Source: Gammaproteobacteria bacterium (lineage in GTDB: Bacteria > Pseudomonadota > Gammaproteobacteria > Pseudomonadales > Azotimanducaceae). From it: a stretch of 5,758 bases of DNA. Positions 1-5,758 of the stretch are shown here, piece after piece. The position numbers were made by a program, and so were the translations under genes. How positions within the stretch are numbered: position 1 is the first letter of the stretch; each line of letters begins with the position of its first letter. Under the pieces are notes generated by a model that worked only from the letters and a program-made list of their open reading frames with translations, ran no database searches and was not told the DNA's origin. Location: positions 987 through 6,744 of the forward strand of contig DMUF01000049.1 of NCBI GenBank assembly GCA_003476445.1, written 5' to 3'.

Positions 1-74
1 GGTCAAGGGGCAGTATTCTTCAGGCATTCGTGGCGCAATCTGTCTTGCGCCCACCGCTATTCGATTCTTGCAGT

Positions 75-90
75 AGAGAGAGGGAGAGAG
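75..90 (+). promoter_or_regulatory. Purine-only ribosome binding tract of the monooxygenase gene
   Basis: Sixteen consecutive purines (AGAGAGAGGGAGAGAG) precede the gene. The AGGGAG core at 81-86 is 6 nt from the GTG at 93 and 15 nt from the ATG at 102. This spacing favours GTG 93 as the start. No convincing -35/-10 pair is visible in bases 1-74, so the promoter is probably upstream of the window. Confidence 0.6.
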
Positions 91-92
91 CC

Positions 93-2030
93 GTGACCAC
101 GATGACCATTCCGGGCACTGACGCCGATCTGGACCGCGCGCTGGCGGATGTCAACCTGCCCACCCTGCTCATGGTGATGACGCAGCTGGTAGGGGACAAC
201 CGCTACCTGACAGAGCGCTTTCGGCCGAAGCCCATCGAGACCCCCGAGGGCAGCATGTTCCCCGACGACAGCGGTCGGTTCACTCCGGAGGTTGCGGCGG
301 AGATTCGCGCTGTGGCGCGCGCGCTGCTGCAGGACTTCCGTGCCCGCGGCGGTGAGCTGCCGCCGGCGCCCTCGGCTGCCCGGTTGAAGGAAATGATGAC
401 GTTCTCCACCGCGGAGCCGGTGTCCGACACCTTCTGCGAGATGCTGCTCGAGGAGACCAATTTTGTGAATCGCGACCGGCAGTGGCAAGGCCGGATCGAA
501 CAGGTGCTCGCGCGCAAGGCGCCGGACGGCTTCAGCGTTATCGTGGTGGGCGCGGGCATGTCGGGGCTCTGCAGCGGCATCAAGCTGAAGGCCGCAGGCA
601 TCCCGTTCGTGATCCTGGAGAAGAATCCCGAAGTTGGCGGTACCTGGTATGAAAACTCCTACCCGGACTGCGGCGTTGATACGCCCAACCACTTTTATTC
701 CTTCTCGTTCGATCGCAATCCGGACTGGTCGGGCTATTTCTCGAAGCGCGACGAGTTGTTCGCCTACTTCGATCGCTGCGCCGACAAGTACGGGCTGCGC
801 GACTCCGTGCAGTTCAATACGGAAGTCACCTCGATGCGTTACGACGCGCAGGCGTGCCGCTGGCATGTGGACGTGCGTCGTGCGGATGGTCGGACTGAGA
901 CCTTGACCGCCAACGCGGTGATCAGCGCCGTCGGGCAGCTCAATCGACCTTCCACCCCCGATTTTCCGGGCCTTGCGAGCTTCAGCGGCGCGGCCTTTCA
1001 CTCGGCACGCTGGCGCCATGACGTGGATGTGACTGGCAAGCGCGTGGCGGTTATCGGTACGGGCTGCAGCGCGGTGCAGCTGTTGCCGAAGACCGCGGCC
1101 AAGGCGGCGCAGGTGCATGTCTTCCAGCGCTCGCCGCACTGGCTATCGCCCAACCGCGATTACTATCGACCGGTAGAAGCGGGGCTCAAGTGGGCGCTCA
1201 AGCACATACCTTGTTACGCCGAGTGGCATCGCGCGCGCATGATCTTCAGCTTCGCGGATCGCAACTGGGGCGCGGTGCCTGCCGATCCCAATTGGGCGCA
1301 CCCGGAGCGTTCGACCAACGAAGCGAACGAAGGCATGCGCAACGCGCTCATCGCCTATATGAGCGAACAGCTCGGTGACCGGCAGGATCTGCTGCCGAAA
1401 GTCGTGCCGGACTTCCCGGTGTTCGGCAAGCGGCTGATCGTGGACAACAACTGGTATCCGACGCTCGCGCGCGAGAACGTCGAACTCGTCACCGACGAGA
1501 TCCGATGCATTCACCCGAGCGCGATCGAAACCGCAGACGGTGTTCTGCGCGAAGTCGACGTGATCATCTTCGCCACGGGCTTCAACACCAACCATTTTCT
1601 CTGGCCGATGGATGTGGTGGGCCGCTCCGGGCAGACGCTCGAAAACCTGTGGGGTGACTATCCGCGCGCCTATAAAGGCATTCTGGTGCCGGACTATCCG
1701 AACCTGTTCTGCCTGTACGGACCCAACACCAACATCGTGCACGGCGGCAGCATCATTTACACGATCGAGTGCCAGGTGCATTACATGATGCAGTGTCTCG
1801 CGCTCATGCTGGAACGGCAGGCGCGGGAGCTCGAGGTGTCGGCCGCAGCCAACGAGGCGTACAACGAGGAAGTGCAGGCGATCAGCCGCACCCTCGCCTG
1901 GGGGCACCCGGGTGTTCAGAGCTGGTACAAGAACTCGGATGGCAAGGTGGTCAACAACTCGCCGTTTCCGAACCTTGAGTACTGGCGCCGCACGCACGAT
2001 GCAGAGCCAGACCTCTACGCGCTGCGCTGA
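93..2030 (+). CDS. Flavin-containing Baeyer-Villiger monooxygenase, 4-hydroxyacetophenone monooxygenase (HAPMO)-like
   Basis: A 645-residue cytosolic flavoprotein expected to use NADPH and O2 to convert a ketone to an ester or lactone. Seen: an N-terminal extension of about 145 residues before the FAD Rossmann motif GAGMSG (153-158), as in HAPMO-type enzymes of about 640 residues; GGTWY (182-186) and YPDCGVD ending at Asp196, matching the active-site Asp of phenylacetone monooxygenase; the fingerprint FSGAAFHSARW (297-307); a second, NADPH-binding Rossmann GTGCSA (322-327); FQRSPH with Arg346, matching the catalytic Arg; and ATGF (494-497). GTG at 93 is chosen because AGGGAG lies 6 nt upstream. 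ATG at 102 is possible, and a GTG at 30 in the same frame has no ribosome site; the frame stays open to the window edge. The fingerprint is followed by Arg308 where Pro or Asp is usual. Family is confident; the substrate cannot be read from sequence. Confidence 0.93.
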   Translation: MTTMTIPGTDADLDRALADVNLPTLLMVMTQLVGDNRYLTERFRPKPIETPEGSMFPDDSGRFTPEVAAEIRAVARALLQDFRARGGELPPAPSAARLKEMMTFSTAEPVSDTFCEMLLEETNFVNRDRQWQGRIEQVLARKAPDGFSVIVVGAGMSGLCSGIKLKAAGIPFVILEKNPEVGGTWYENSYPDCGVDTPNHFYSFSFDRNPDWSGYFSKRDELFAYFDRCADKYGLRDSVQFNTEVTSMRYDAQACRWHVDVRRADGRTETLTANAVISAVGQLNRPSTPDFPGLASFSGAAFHSARWRHDVDVTGKRVAVIGTGCSAVQLLPKTAAKAAQVHVFQRSPHWLSPNRDYYRPVEAGLKWALKHIPCYAEWHRARMIFSFADRNWGAVPADPNWAHPERSTNEANEGMRNALIAYMSEQLGDRQDLLPKVVPDFPVFGKRLIVDNNWYPTLARENVELVTDEIRCIHPSAIETADGVLREVDVIIFATGFNTNHFLWPMDVVGRSGQTLENLWGDYPRAYKGILVPDYPNLFCLYGPNTNIVHGGSIIYTIECQVHYMMQCLALMLERQARELEVSAAANEAYNEEVQAISRTLAWGHPGVQSWYKNSDGKVVNNSPFPNLEYWRRTHDAEPDLYALR

Positions 2031-2033
2031 GCC

Positions 2034-3233
2034 ATGTCCACGCTCTTCGCCGGGCTGCGAGTGATCGATGCGGCCTCGTTTTTAGCGGGGCCGTGCGCAG
2101 CCACGATGCTTGCGGACTTCGGGGCCGAGGTCATCAAGATCGAGCCGCCGGGCGGTGATCGGCATCGGTCCATCGCTGCGGGTCACCCGAGCGAGTGGTC
2201 CTGGCAGCTCACAGATCGCAACCGGCGTGGACTGGGCCTTGATATCACGCAGGCGGAAGGGCGCGCCGTCCTCGACCGATTGCTGACGACGGCGGACGTG
2301 TTCGTGGTGAACTTCAGCGCCGGGCAGCTGCGCCGCCATGGGCTCGAATGGGAGCGCATCAGCGCTATCAATCCGCGATTGGTGATGGCGCAGATCTGTG
2401 CCTACGGCTATGCGGGTGTCGAGGCCGATCGACCGGCCTTTGATCTGACCGGCTGGTTCGCGCGCACCGGTATTCTCGACATGATGCATGAGAAGGACGT
2501 CGCGCCGACGCTGCCCGCGGGCGGGGTAGGCGATCACGCGACGGCCATGACGCTCTTTGCGGGCATCATGATGGCGCTCTATCGGCGCGATCGCACCGGC
2601 AAGGGCGGGCTCGTCTCCACGTCGCTCGCGGCGACCGGCACCTGGGCCAACGGGCTCAACCTGCAGGCGGTGCTCGCGGGGGTCGACAATGCCGCGCGGC
2701 GCGATCAGGAAGGCTGGTCGAACCCGGTGCAGAACGTCTATGCCACGCGCGATGGGCGCCATGTGCTGATCGCGGTGCAGAACATTCCGCGTGACTGGCC
2801 GCGCCTGGTTGAGGCGCTGTCGGCGGAGGCCTGGCGTGATGATCCACGCATGCAGCCGGTCAAGCCGCTCTTCACGAATCGGTTCTATGCACGCGCAGAG
2901 ATTGCACGCGTCATTGCGCAGTTCGATGCCGAAGAGCTGTGCGGTCGTCTGGATCGCAGTGGAATCGTTTATAGCCTTGTTGCTCGCAATGCCGAGGTGA
3001 TTGATGACCCGCAGCTCATTGCAAACGACGTTTTCGTCCCTGCGGCGCCGGGCATTCCCCAGATGGACCGCACGCTGGCATCACCCATGAAGCTGGACGG
3101 CGAACGGCAGGTAGCGCCCGCGCGCGCGCCGCGCGTGGGCGAGCATTCTCGCGCAATTCTCGCTGAATATGGTTTCAGCGTCGGCGAGATCGACGCGCTC
3201 TGTGCCGCTAACGTGGTGGTCGACGGTGCATAG
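2034..3233 (+). CDS. CaiB/BaiF family (family III) CoA-transferase
   Basis: A 399-residue cytosolic enzyme, the usual length for this family, which moves CoA between carboxylic acids through an aspartyl-CoA thioester. Seen: the N-terminal family signature at 5-42, including GLRVIDAASFLAGP and LADFGAEVIKIEPPGGD; the catalytic Asp167 in GVGD (164-167); the glycine-rich RTGKGG segment at 187-192; and the C-terminal small-domain remnants DDPQLIANDVF (324-334) and PRVGEHS (366-372). The ATG follows the monooxygenase stop by 3 bp (GCC), and there is no good Shine-Dalgarno. Translation by ribosomes finishing the upstream gene is therefore likely, and the two are almost certainly one operon. By context it may activate a carboxylate made downstream of the Baeyer-Villiger step. 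Alternatives within the family (racemase such as alpha-methylacyl-CoA racemase, or CoA-transferases for carnitine, succinate or formate) cannot be separated here. Confidence 0.93.
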   Translation: MSTLFAGLRVIDAASFLAGPCAATMLADFGAEVIKIEPPGGDRHRSIAAGHPSEWSWQLTDRNRRGLGLDITQAEGRAVLDRLLTTADVFVVNFSAGQLRRHGLEWERISAINPRLVMAQICAYGYAGVEADRPAFDLTGWFARTGILDMMHEKDVAPTLPAGGVGDHATAMTLFAGIMMALYRRDRTGKGGLVSTSLAATGTWANGLNLQAVLAGVDNAARRDQEGWSNPVQNVYATRDGRHVLIAVQNIPRDWPRLVEALSAEAWRDDPRMQPVKPLFTNRFYARAEIARVIAQFDAEELCGRLDRSGIVYSLVARNAEVIDDPQLIANDVFVPAAPGIPQMDRTLASPMKLDGERQVAPARAPRVGEHSRAILAEYGFSVGEIDALCAANVVVDGA

Positions 3234-3266
3234 GGCCGGACTGTGTCGTTGACGCGGTCCTCCCTA
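3231..3266. other. Long imperfect inverted repeat (hairpin) between CoA-transferase and transporter genes
   Basis: TAGGG (3231-3235, beginning with the stop codon) pairs with CCCTA (3262-3266), and GGAC (3238-3241) with GTCC (3257-3260). The inner TGTGTC (3242-3247) pairs with GACGCG (3251-3256), including two G-U pairs, leaving a GTT loop. That makes about 15 pairs with one small internal loop (CC against T). The 3' side is followed by GTGCGTGG rather than a T-run, so it is not a canonical intrinsic terminator. It could be an RNA stability or pausing structure, or a DNA-binding site for a regulator of the downstream gene. The pairing is seen directly; the function is unknown. Confidence 0.55.
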
Positions 3267-3283
3267 GTGCGTGGATCCAGACT

Positions 3284-4126
3284 ATGACCTCCGCCGCCAG
3301 CATAGACGCGTTGTCCAGCGTTTTTTCTGTTCCTGGTATGGACTGCCCCTCGGAGGAACGGCTCATTCGCCTTGCACTGGATCCTGCGCCCGATGTGGAA
3401 TCGGTCGCGTGTGATTTCACGCTGCGTCGAGTCGTCGTGACGCATCGGGGTCCTGCGGTAGATGTGCTCTCTCGGCTCGAGCCTCTGCGTCTCGGTGCCG
3501 TGCTGCTCGAGACGGCAGCGGCGTCGGCTTTGCCCCCGGCTCATCCGCTGGACGAGCGCGCGGAGCGGCGCGTGCTCATCGTCGTGCTCGTGATCAACGC
3601 AGTCATGTTCGTCGCTGAGTTCGCGGTGGGCTGGTTCGCGCAGTCGAGCGGGCTCATCGCCGACGCGCTCGACATGCTGGCCGACGCTATGGTGTATGGA
3701 ATGGCGCTCGGCGTCGTCGGCGGCGCGCTTGCGCGGCAGGTACGAATGGCGCACCTGGCCGCCGTGCTGCAGGCGCTTCTTGCGGTGGGCGTTCTGCTCG
3801 ATGTTCTGCGTCGGGTCTGGTGGGGCAGCGCGCCAATGCCGGAGCTGATGATGGGGATGGCGACCCTTGCAATGATCGCAAACGGTGTTTGTCTTCTGGT
3901 GCTGGCCCGGCACCGGCAGGACGGCGCGCACATGCGGGCGACCTGGATTTTCACCAGCACTGATGCCCTGGCCAATGCGGGTGTGGTGGTGGCTGGCGCG
4001 CTGGTGGCGTGGTCCGGCTCCGAATACCCGGATCTGGTGATGGGCGCCGTGATCGCAATCATGGTTTTCCAAAGCGCCCGGCTTATCTGGCGCACGGCTG
4101 AAGCGGGTTCCCAGACGGGGCGTTGA
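3284..4126 (+). CDS. CDF-like cation transporter with N-terminal degenerate HMA-type domain
   Basis: A 280-residue inner-membrane protein predicted to export a divalent metal ion. Residues 13-78 fit a beta-alpha-beta-beta-alpha-beta ferredoxin-like HMA fold, but the metal loop reads GMDCPSEE (18-25), so one Cys of the usual CxxC is replaced by Glu24. Six hydrophobic segments follow at about 97-118, 122-147, 155-176, 187-209, 220-243 and 247-269. The second holds DMLAD (Asp130, Asp134), matching the CDF helix-2 metal ligands. The fifth holds FTSTD (223-227), with Asp227 present but Phe223 where CDF exporters have the other ligand. The protein ends about 11 residues after the last helix, so the usual cytoplasmic C-terminal domain is absent. 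ATG 3284 has only a weak GGA 8 nt upstream. It lies 50 bp after the CoA-transferase and 70 bp before the flavoprotein gene. Family is fairly sure; the metal (Zn, Co, Cd, Fe or other) is not determinable. Confidence 0.85.
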   Translation: MTSAASIDALSSVFSVPGMDCPSEERLIRLALDPAPDVESVACDFTLRRVVVTHRGPAVDVLSRLEPLRLGAVLLETAAASALPPAHPLDERAERRVLIVVLVINAVMFVAEFAVGWFAQSSGLIADALDMLADAMVYGMALGVVGGALARQVRMAHLAAVLQALLAVGVLLDVLRRVWWGSAPMPELMMGMATLAMIANGVCLLVLARHRQDGAHMRATWIFTSTDALANAGVVVAGALVAWSGSEYPDLVMGAVIAIMVFQSARLIWRTAEAGSQTGR

Positions 4127-4184
4127 ATAGGTTCCCGTGCGGGTTTCAAACAGGTTTGCGAGCGGACGCAATCCCGATCGAATC

Positions 4185-4188
4185 GGAG
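4185..4188 (+). promoter_or_regulatory. Shine-Dalgarno GGAG that sets the flavoprotein start
   Basis: GGAG sits 8 nt before the ATG at 4197. This supports that start over the in-frame GTG at 4137, which lies 10 bp after the transporter stop and has no ribosome site. The GG is part of a small inverted repeat, CCGAT (4174-4178) with ATCGG (4182-4186), that could partly hide the site in RNA. Confidence 0.6.
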
Positions 4189-4196
4189 ATGAAGGT

Positions 4197-5507
4197 ATGG
4201 CATCGGCTACGGATACAGGGGTAGGGCGCTCGGACCAGCAGCGCAACGTGGTCATCATTGGCGGAGGATTTGCCGGCGTCACCCTCGCGCGCGCGCTGGA
4301 ACGGCGCCTGCCGGCAGGCTATGACATCTTTCTCTTGAGCCGCACCGACTACATCACCTTTAACCCTCTGCTGCCGGAGGTGGTGGGTGCCTCGGTTCTG
4401 CCCAGCCACGTGGTGGTGCCCTTGCGGCGTCTTCTCAGCCGCACGAGGATTCGCATGGTCGAGGTGACCGGCATTGATTTCGAGGCGCGCAGGGTGACCT
4501 ATTCGCAGCCGATCGAGGATTCAATTCCGTTCGAGCATCTCGTCTTCGCGGCGGGTCTCGACGCCAACCTGCATGCGGTGCCGGGTATCGAGGAGCACGG
4601 GTTACCGCTCAAAACACTGGGCGACGCGATGCATCTGCGAAACCGTGTGATTGGTTGTCTGGAAGAGGCAACGCTCACCTATGATGCTGAGCGCAGTCGG
4701 TATCTGACCAGTTTCGCGGTGGTTGGCGGTGGGTTCAGCGGTGTCGAGGTGGCAGGGGAGATTCATGATCTGCTGCGTGAGGCGGCGCCGCTGTTCAAGC
4801 GCGTGCGACCGGAGGATTGCCAGGTGCATATTCTCCACGCCATGCCGCATCTCCTGCCGGAAGTCTCTGAATCGCTCGGGCGTTACACGGAACGCACGAT
4901 GTCTGCCCGTGGTGTAAAGGTTTATCTCGACGCGCAGGTGCAAACCGTCGATGAGGCGGGCGTTGTACTGAAGGACGGCTCGCGCATCGAAGCGGCGACC
5001 GTCGTGAGCACCGTGGGCACGCAGGCGCATGCCTTCATTGCAAGTCTGCCGTTTGCGGATGTGCGTGGTCGGATTCCGGTCGACGGCACGCTTGCAGTGC
5101 CCGGTTGGGATCGCGTGTGGGCGCTCGGCGATTGCGCGTCGGTGCCCAACGCCCGCACCGGCAAGTTGAGCCCGACGACCGCGCAGTTCGCGGTCCCGCA
5201 AGCGCAGCTGCTCGCGGCTAATCTGGTCGCGAGCCTGAATAGTAAGCCGCTGCGCACCTTCAGCTTTGTGTCTAGGGGGCAGCTTGCGGCTGTGGGTCAT
5301 CGCAAAGCCGTGGCGGAAGTCTTCGGTCTGCGCCTGGGTGGACTGCCGGCCTGGCTTCTGTGGCGTGCGTTCTATCTGGCCCGTATCCCCACGTTTGCGT
5401 GGAAGGTCCGCCTCTTTCTTGAGTGGTCGTGGACCACCTTGTTCAAGAAGGATATCTCGCTCGTCGATTTCGAGCGCTCACGCACTCACGGCGCACCGCC
5501 CGTCTGA
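4197..5507 (+). CDS. Type II NADH dehydrogenase-like NAD(P)/FAD oxidoreductase
   Basis: A 436-residue flavoprotein of NDH-2 length, expected to pass electrons from NADH to a quinone at the cytoplasmic membrane face without pumping protons. Seen: the FAD Rossmann GGGFAG (22-27); the NFNPLLPEV-like segment TFNPLLPEV (54-62); HLRNRVI (146-152); a second, NADH-binding Rossmann VVGGGFSGVEVAGEI (175-189); WALGDCA (308-314), which binds FAD; and TAQFAVPQ (328-335), resembling the AQxAxxQ quinone-site motif. Residues about 383-420 are rich in Trp and aliphatics with scattered basic residues, as in the C-terminal membrane-binding helices of NDH-2. After the first FAD strand, Ser48 stands where an acidic residue usually contacts the adenosine ribose. 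The start is set by GGAG 8 nt upstream. The gene follows the transporter by 70 bp with no terminator visible, so co-transcription is plausible. A related FAD oxidoreductase using another acceptor cannot be excluded. Confidence 0.88.
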   Translation: MASATDTGVGRSDQQRNVVIIGGGFAGVTLARALERRLPAGYDIFLLSRTDYITFNPLLPEVVGASVLPSHVVVPLRRLLSRTRIRMVEVTGIDFEARRVTYSQPIEDSIPFEHLVFAAGLDANLHAVPGIEEHGLPLKTLGDAMHLRNRVIGCLEEATLTYDAERSRYLTSFAVVGGGFSGVEVAGEIHDLLREAAPLFKRVRPEDCQVHILHAMPHLLPEVSESLGRYTERTMSARGVKVYLDAQVQTVDEAGVVLKDGSRIEAATVVSTVGTQAHAFIASLPFADVRGRIPVDGTLAVPGWDRVWALGDCASVPNARTGKLSPTTAQFAVPQAQLLAANLVASLNSKPLRTFSFVSRGQLAAVGHRKAVAEVFGLRLGGLPAWLLWRAFYLARIPTFAWKVRLFLEWSWTTLFKKDISLVDFERSRTHGAPPV

Positions 5508-5530
5508 CGATTGCCGGGCGGGGGCGTGTG

Positions 5531-5567
5531 CTCGATCCCTCGCTGGGCGCGCAGAGGGGATCACGAG
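5531..5567 (+). terminator. Imperfect stem-loop, possible transcription end of the flavoprotein gene
   Basis: It lies 23 nt after the stop codon. CTCG (5531-5534) pairs with CGAG (5564-5567) and ATCCC (5535-5539) with GGGAT (5557-5561), separated on the 3' side by a CA bulge. The loop region is GC-rich. It is followed by CTTGACC, not a T-run, so it would be a poor intrinsic terminator; a Rho-dependent end or an RNA 3'-end stabiliser is equally possible. A second short GC inverted repeat, AGCGC (5612-5616) with GCGCT (5624-5628) then TT, lies closer to the next gene. No convincing promoter for the next gene was found in 5568-5641. Confidence 0.35.
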
Positions 5568-5641
5568 CTTGACCCGCGTTCACACTAGAGCCAACGTACT
5601 CATCCTGCGCGAGCGCCACGCGCGCGCTTTGACCACCAATC

Positions 5642-5649
5642 AAGGGGAG
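5642..5649 (+). promoter_or_regulatory. Strong Shine-Dalgarno of the exported protein gene
   Basis: AAGGGGAG lies 6 nt before the ATG at 5656. It is the best ribosome site in the window and the main support, with the signal peptide, for a real gene running off the 3' edge. Confidence 0.7.
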
Positions 5650-5655
5650 CCTCTC

Positions 5656-5758
5656 ATGTTGAACGTCCGTGCGAAGTCCGTCCGGTGCGGGGCGGTGCTG
5701 TGGGTCTTTATGGGCTTGTTCCTGGCGTTGCCCGCGATGGCGCAGAAGCCGCCTGAGA
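5656..5758 (+). CDS. N-terminus of a Sec-exported protein (partial, runs off the window)
   Basis: Only 34 codons are present and no stop is reached. The translation has a classical signal peptide: a basic start MLNVRAKSVR (1-10), a hydrophobic core GAVLWVFMGLFLAL (12-25), and PAMA followed by QKPPE, which predicts signal peptidase I cleavage after Ala29. Cys11 is too early and in the wrong context for a lipobox, so a lipoprotein is unlikely. The mature product would be periplasmic, outer-membrane, secreted, or an envelope protein with later membrane segments. The function cannot be assigned from this piece. The 148-bp gap and stem-loop upstream suggest a transcription unit separate from the flavoprotein gene. 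Confidence 0.8.
   Translation, partial: MLNVRAKSVRCGAVLWVFMGLFLALPAMAQKPPE

Noticed and set aside
30..92. In-frame N-terminal extension of the monooxygenase from GTG 30
   Set aside because: No Shine-Dalgarno precedes it. The extra 21 residues (including RERER encoded by the purine tract) look like a translated ribosome site, and HAPMO-type length fits the later start.
57..1139. A 360-codon open frame on the - strand opposite the monooxygenase
   Set aside because: The + strand frame here carries the conserved flavoprotein motifs. The antisense translation is low-complexity and Arg/His/Ala-rich with no motif.
1143..1997. A 284-codon open frame on the - strand opposite the monooxygenase C-terminal half
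   Set aside because: Same pattern of antisense shadow, with no ribosome site or domain signature to support it.
3249..3277. Possible promoter TTGACG with TGGATC 17 bp downstream, before the transporter gene
   Set aside because: The -10 match is poor, and it would give an essentially leaderless transcript starting at the ATG. The TTGACG also lies inside the hairpin, so it may be coincidental.
4137..4196. In-frame 20-residue extension of the NDH-2-like protein from GTG 4137
   Set aside because: There is no ribosome site before it, whereas ATG 4197 has GGAG at 8 nt and leaves a normal short lead before the FAD motif.
2969..4282. A 437-codon open frame on the - strand opposite the transporter gene
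   Set aside because: It overlaps well-supported + strand genes. Its translation is rich in His, Arg and Pro with no recognisable domain, as expected for the shadow of GC-rich coding DNA.
5569..5600. Possible promoter with -35-like TTGACC before the exported protein gene
   Set aside because: No acceptable -10 hexamer is found at 16-18 bp spacing.

Overview
The window is GC-rich, densely coding bacterial DNA. All five supported genes lie on the + strand and have G/C-biased third codon positions. The gene types (4-hydroxyacetophenone-type Baeyer-Villiger monooxygenase, family III CoA-transferase, type II NADH dehydrogenase) and the GC bias suggest a chromosomal segment of an aerobic Pseudomonadota. 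A gammaproteobacterial degrader of the Nevskiales/Steroidobacter kind is a guess that the sequence alone cannot confirm. I see no tRNA, rRNA, CRISPR array, insertion sequence or phage gene.

Layout: (1) 93-2030, a flavin monooxygenase with the Baeyer-Villiger signature. (2) 2034-3233, a CaiB/BaiF CoA-transferase only 3 bp downstream, almost certainly co-transcribed and probably translationally coupled. (3) 3231-3266, a long imperfect inverted repeat that includes the CoA-transferase stop codon. (4) 3284-4126, a six-helix CDF-like cation transporter with a degenerate HMA-type domain at its N-terminus. (5) 4197-5507, a type II NADH dehydrogenase-like flavoprotein. (6) 5508-5655, an intergenic region with an imperfect stem-loop and a strong Shine-Dalgarno. 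(7) 5656 to the window end, the start of a Sec-exported protein.

The first pair looks like part of a catabolic module. The monooxygenase would insert oxygen next to a ketone to give an ester or lactone, and the CoA-transferase would move CoA onto a carboxylic acid in the same or a neighbouring pathway. No esterase, ligase or beta-oxidation gene is inside the window, so the substrate is unknown. The second pair (cation transporter and NADH:quinone oxidoreductase-like protein) has no evident metabolic tie to the first. It is more likely a separate metal/redox unit, although all genes point the same way with short gaps.

I did not find a clearly new multi-gene system. The points most worth a second look are the altered architecture and metal-site residues of the transporter, the hairpin at the 2034-3233/3284-4126 junction, and the monooxygenase/CoA-transferase pairing.
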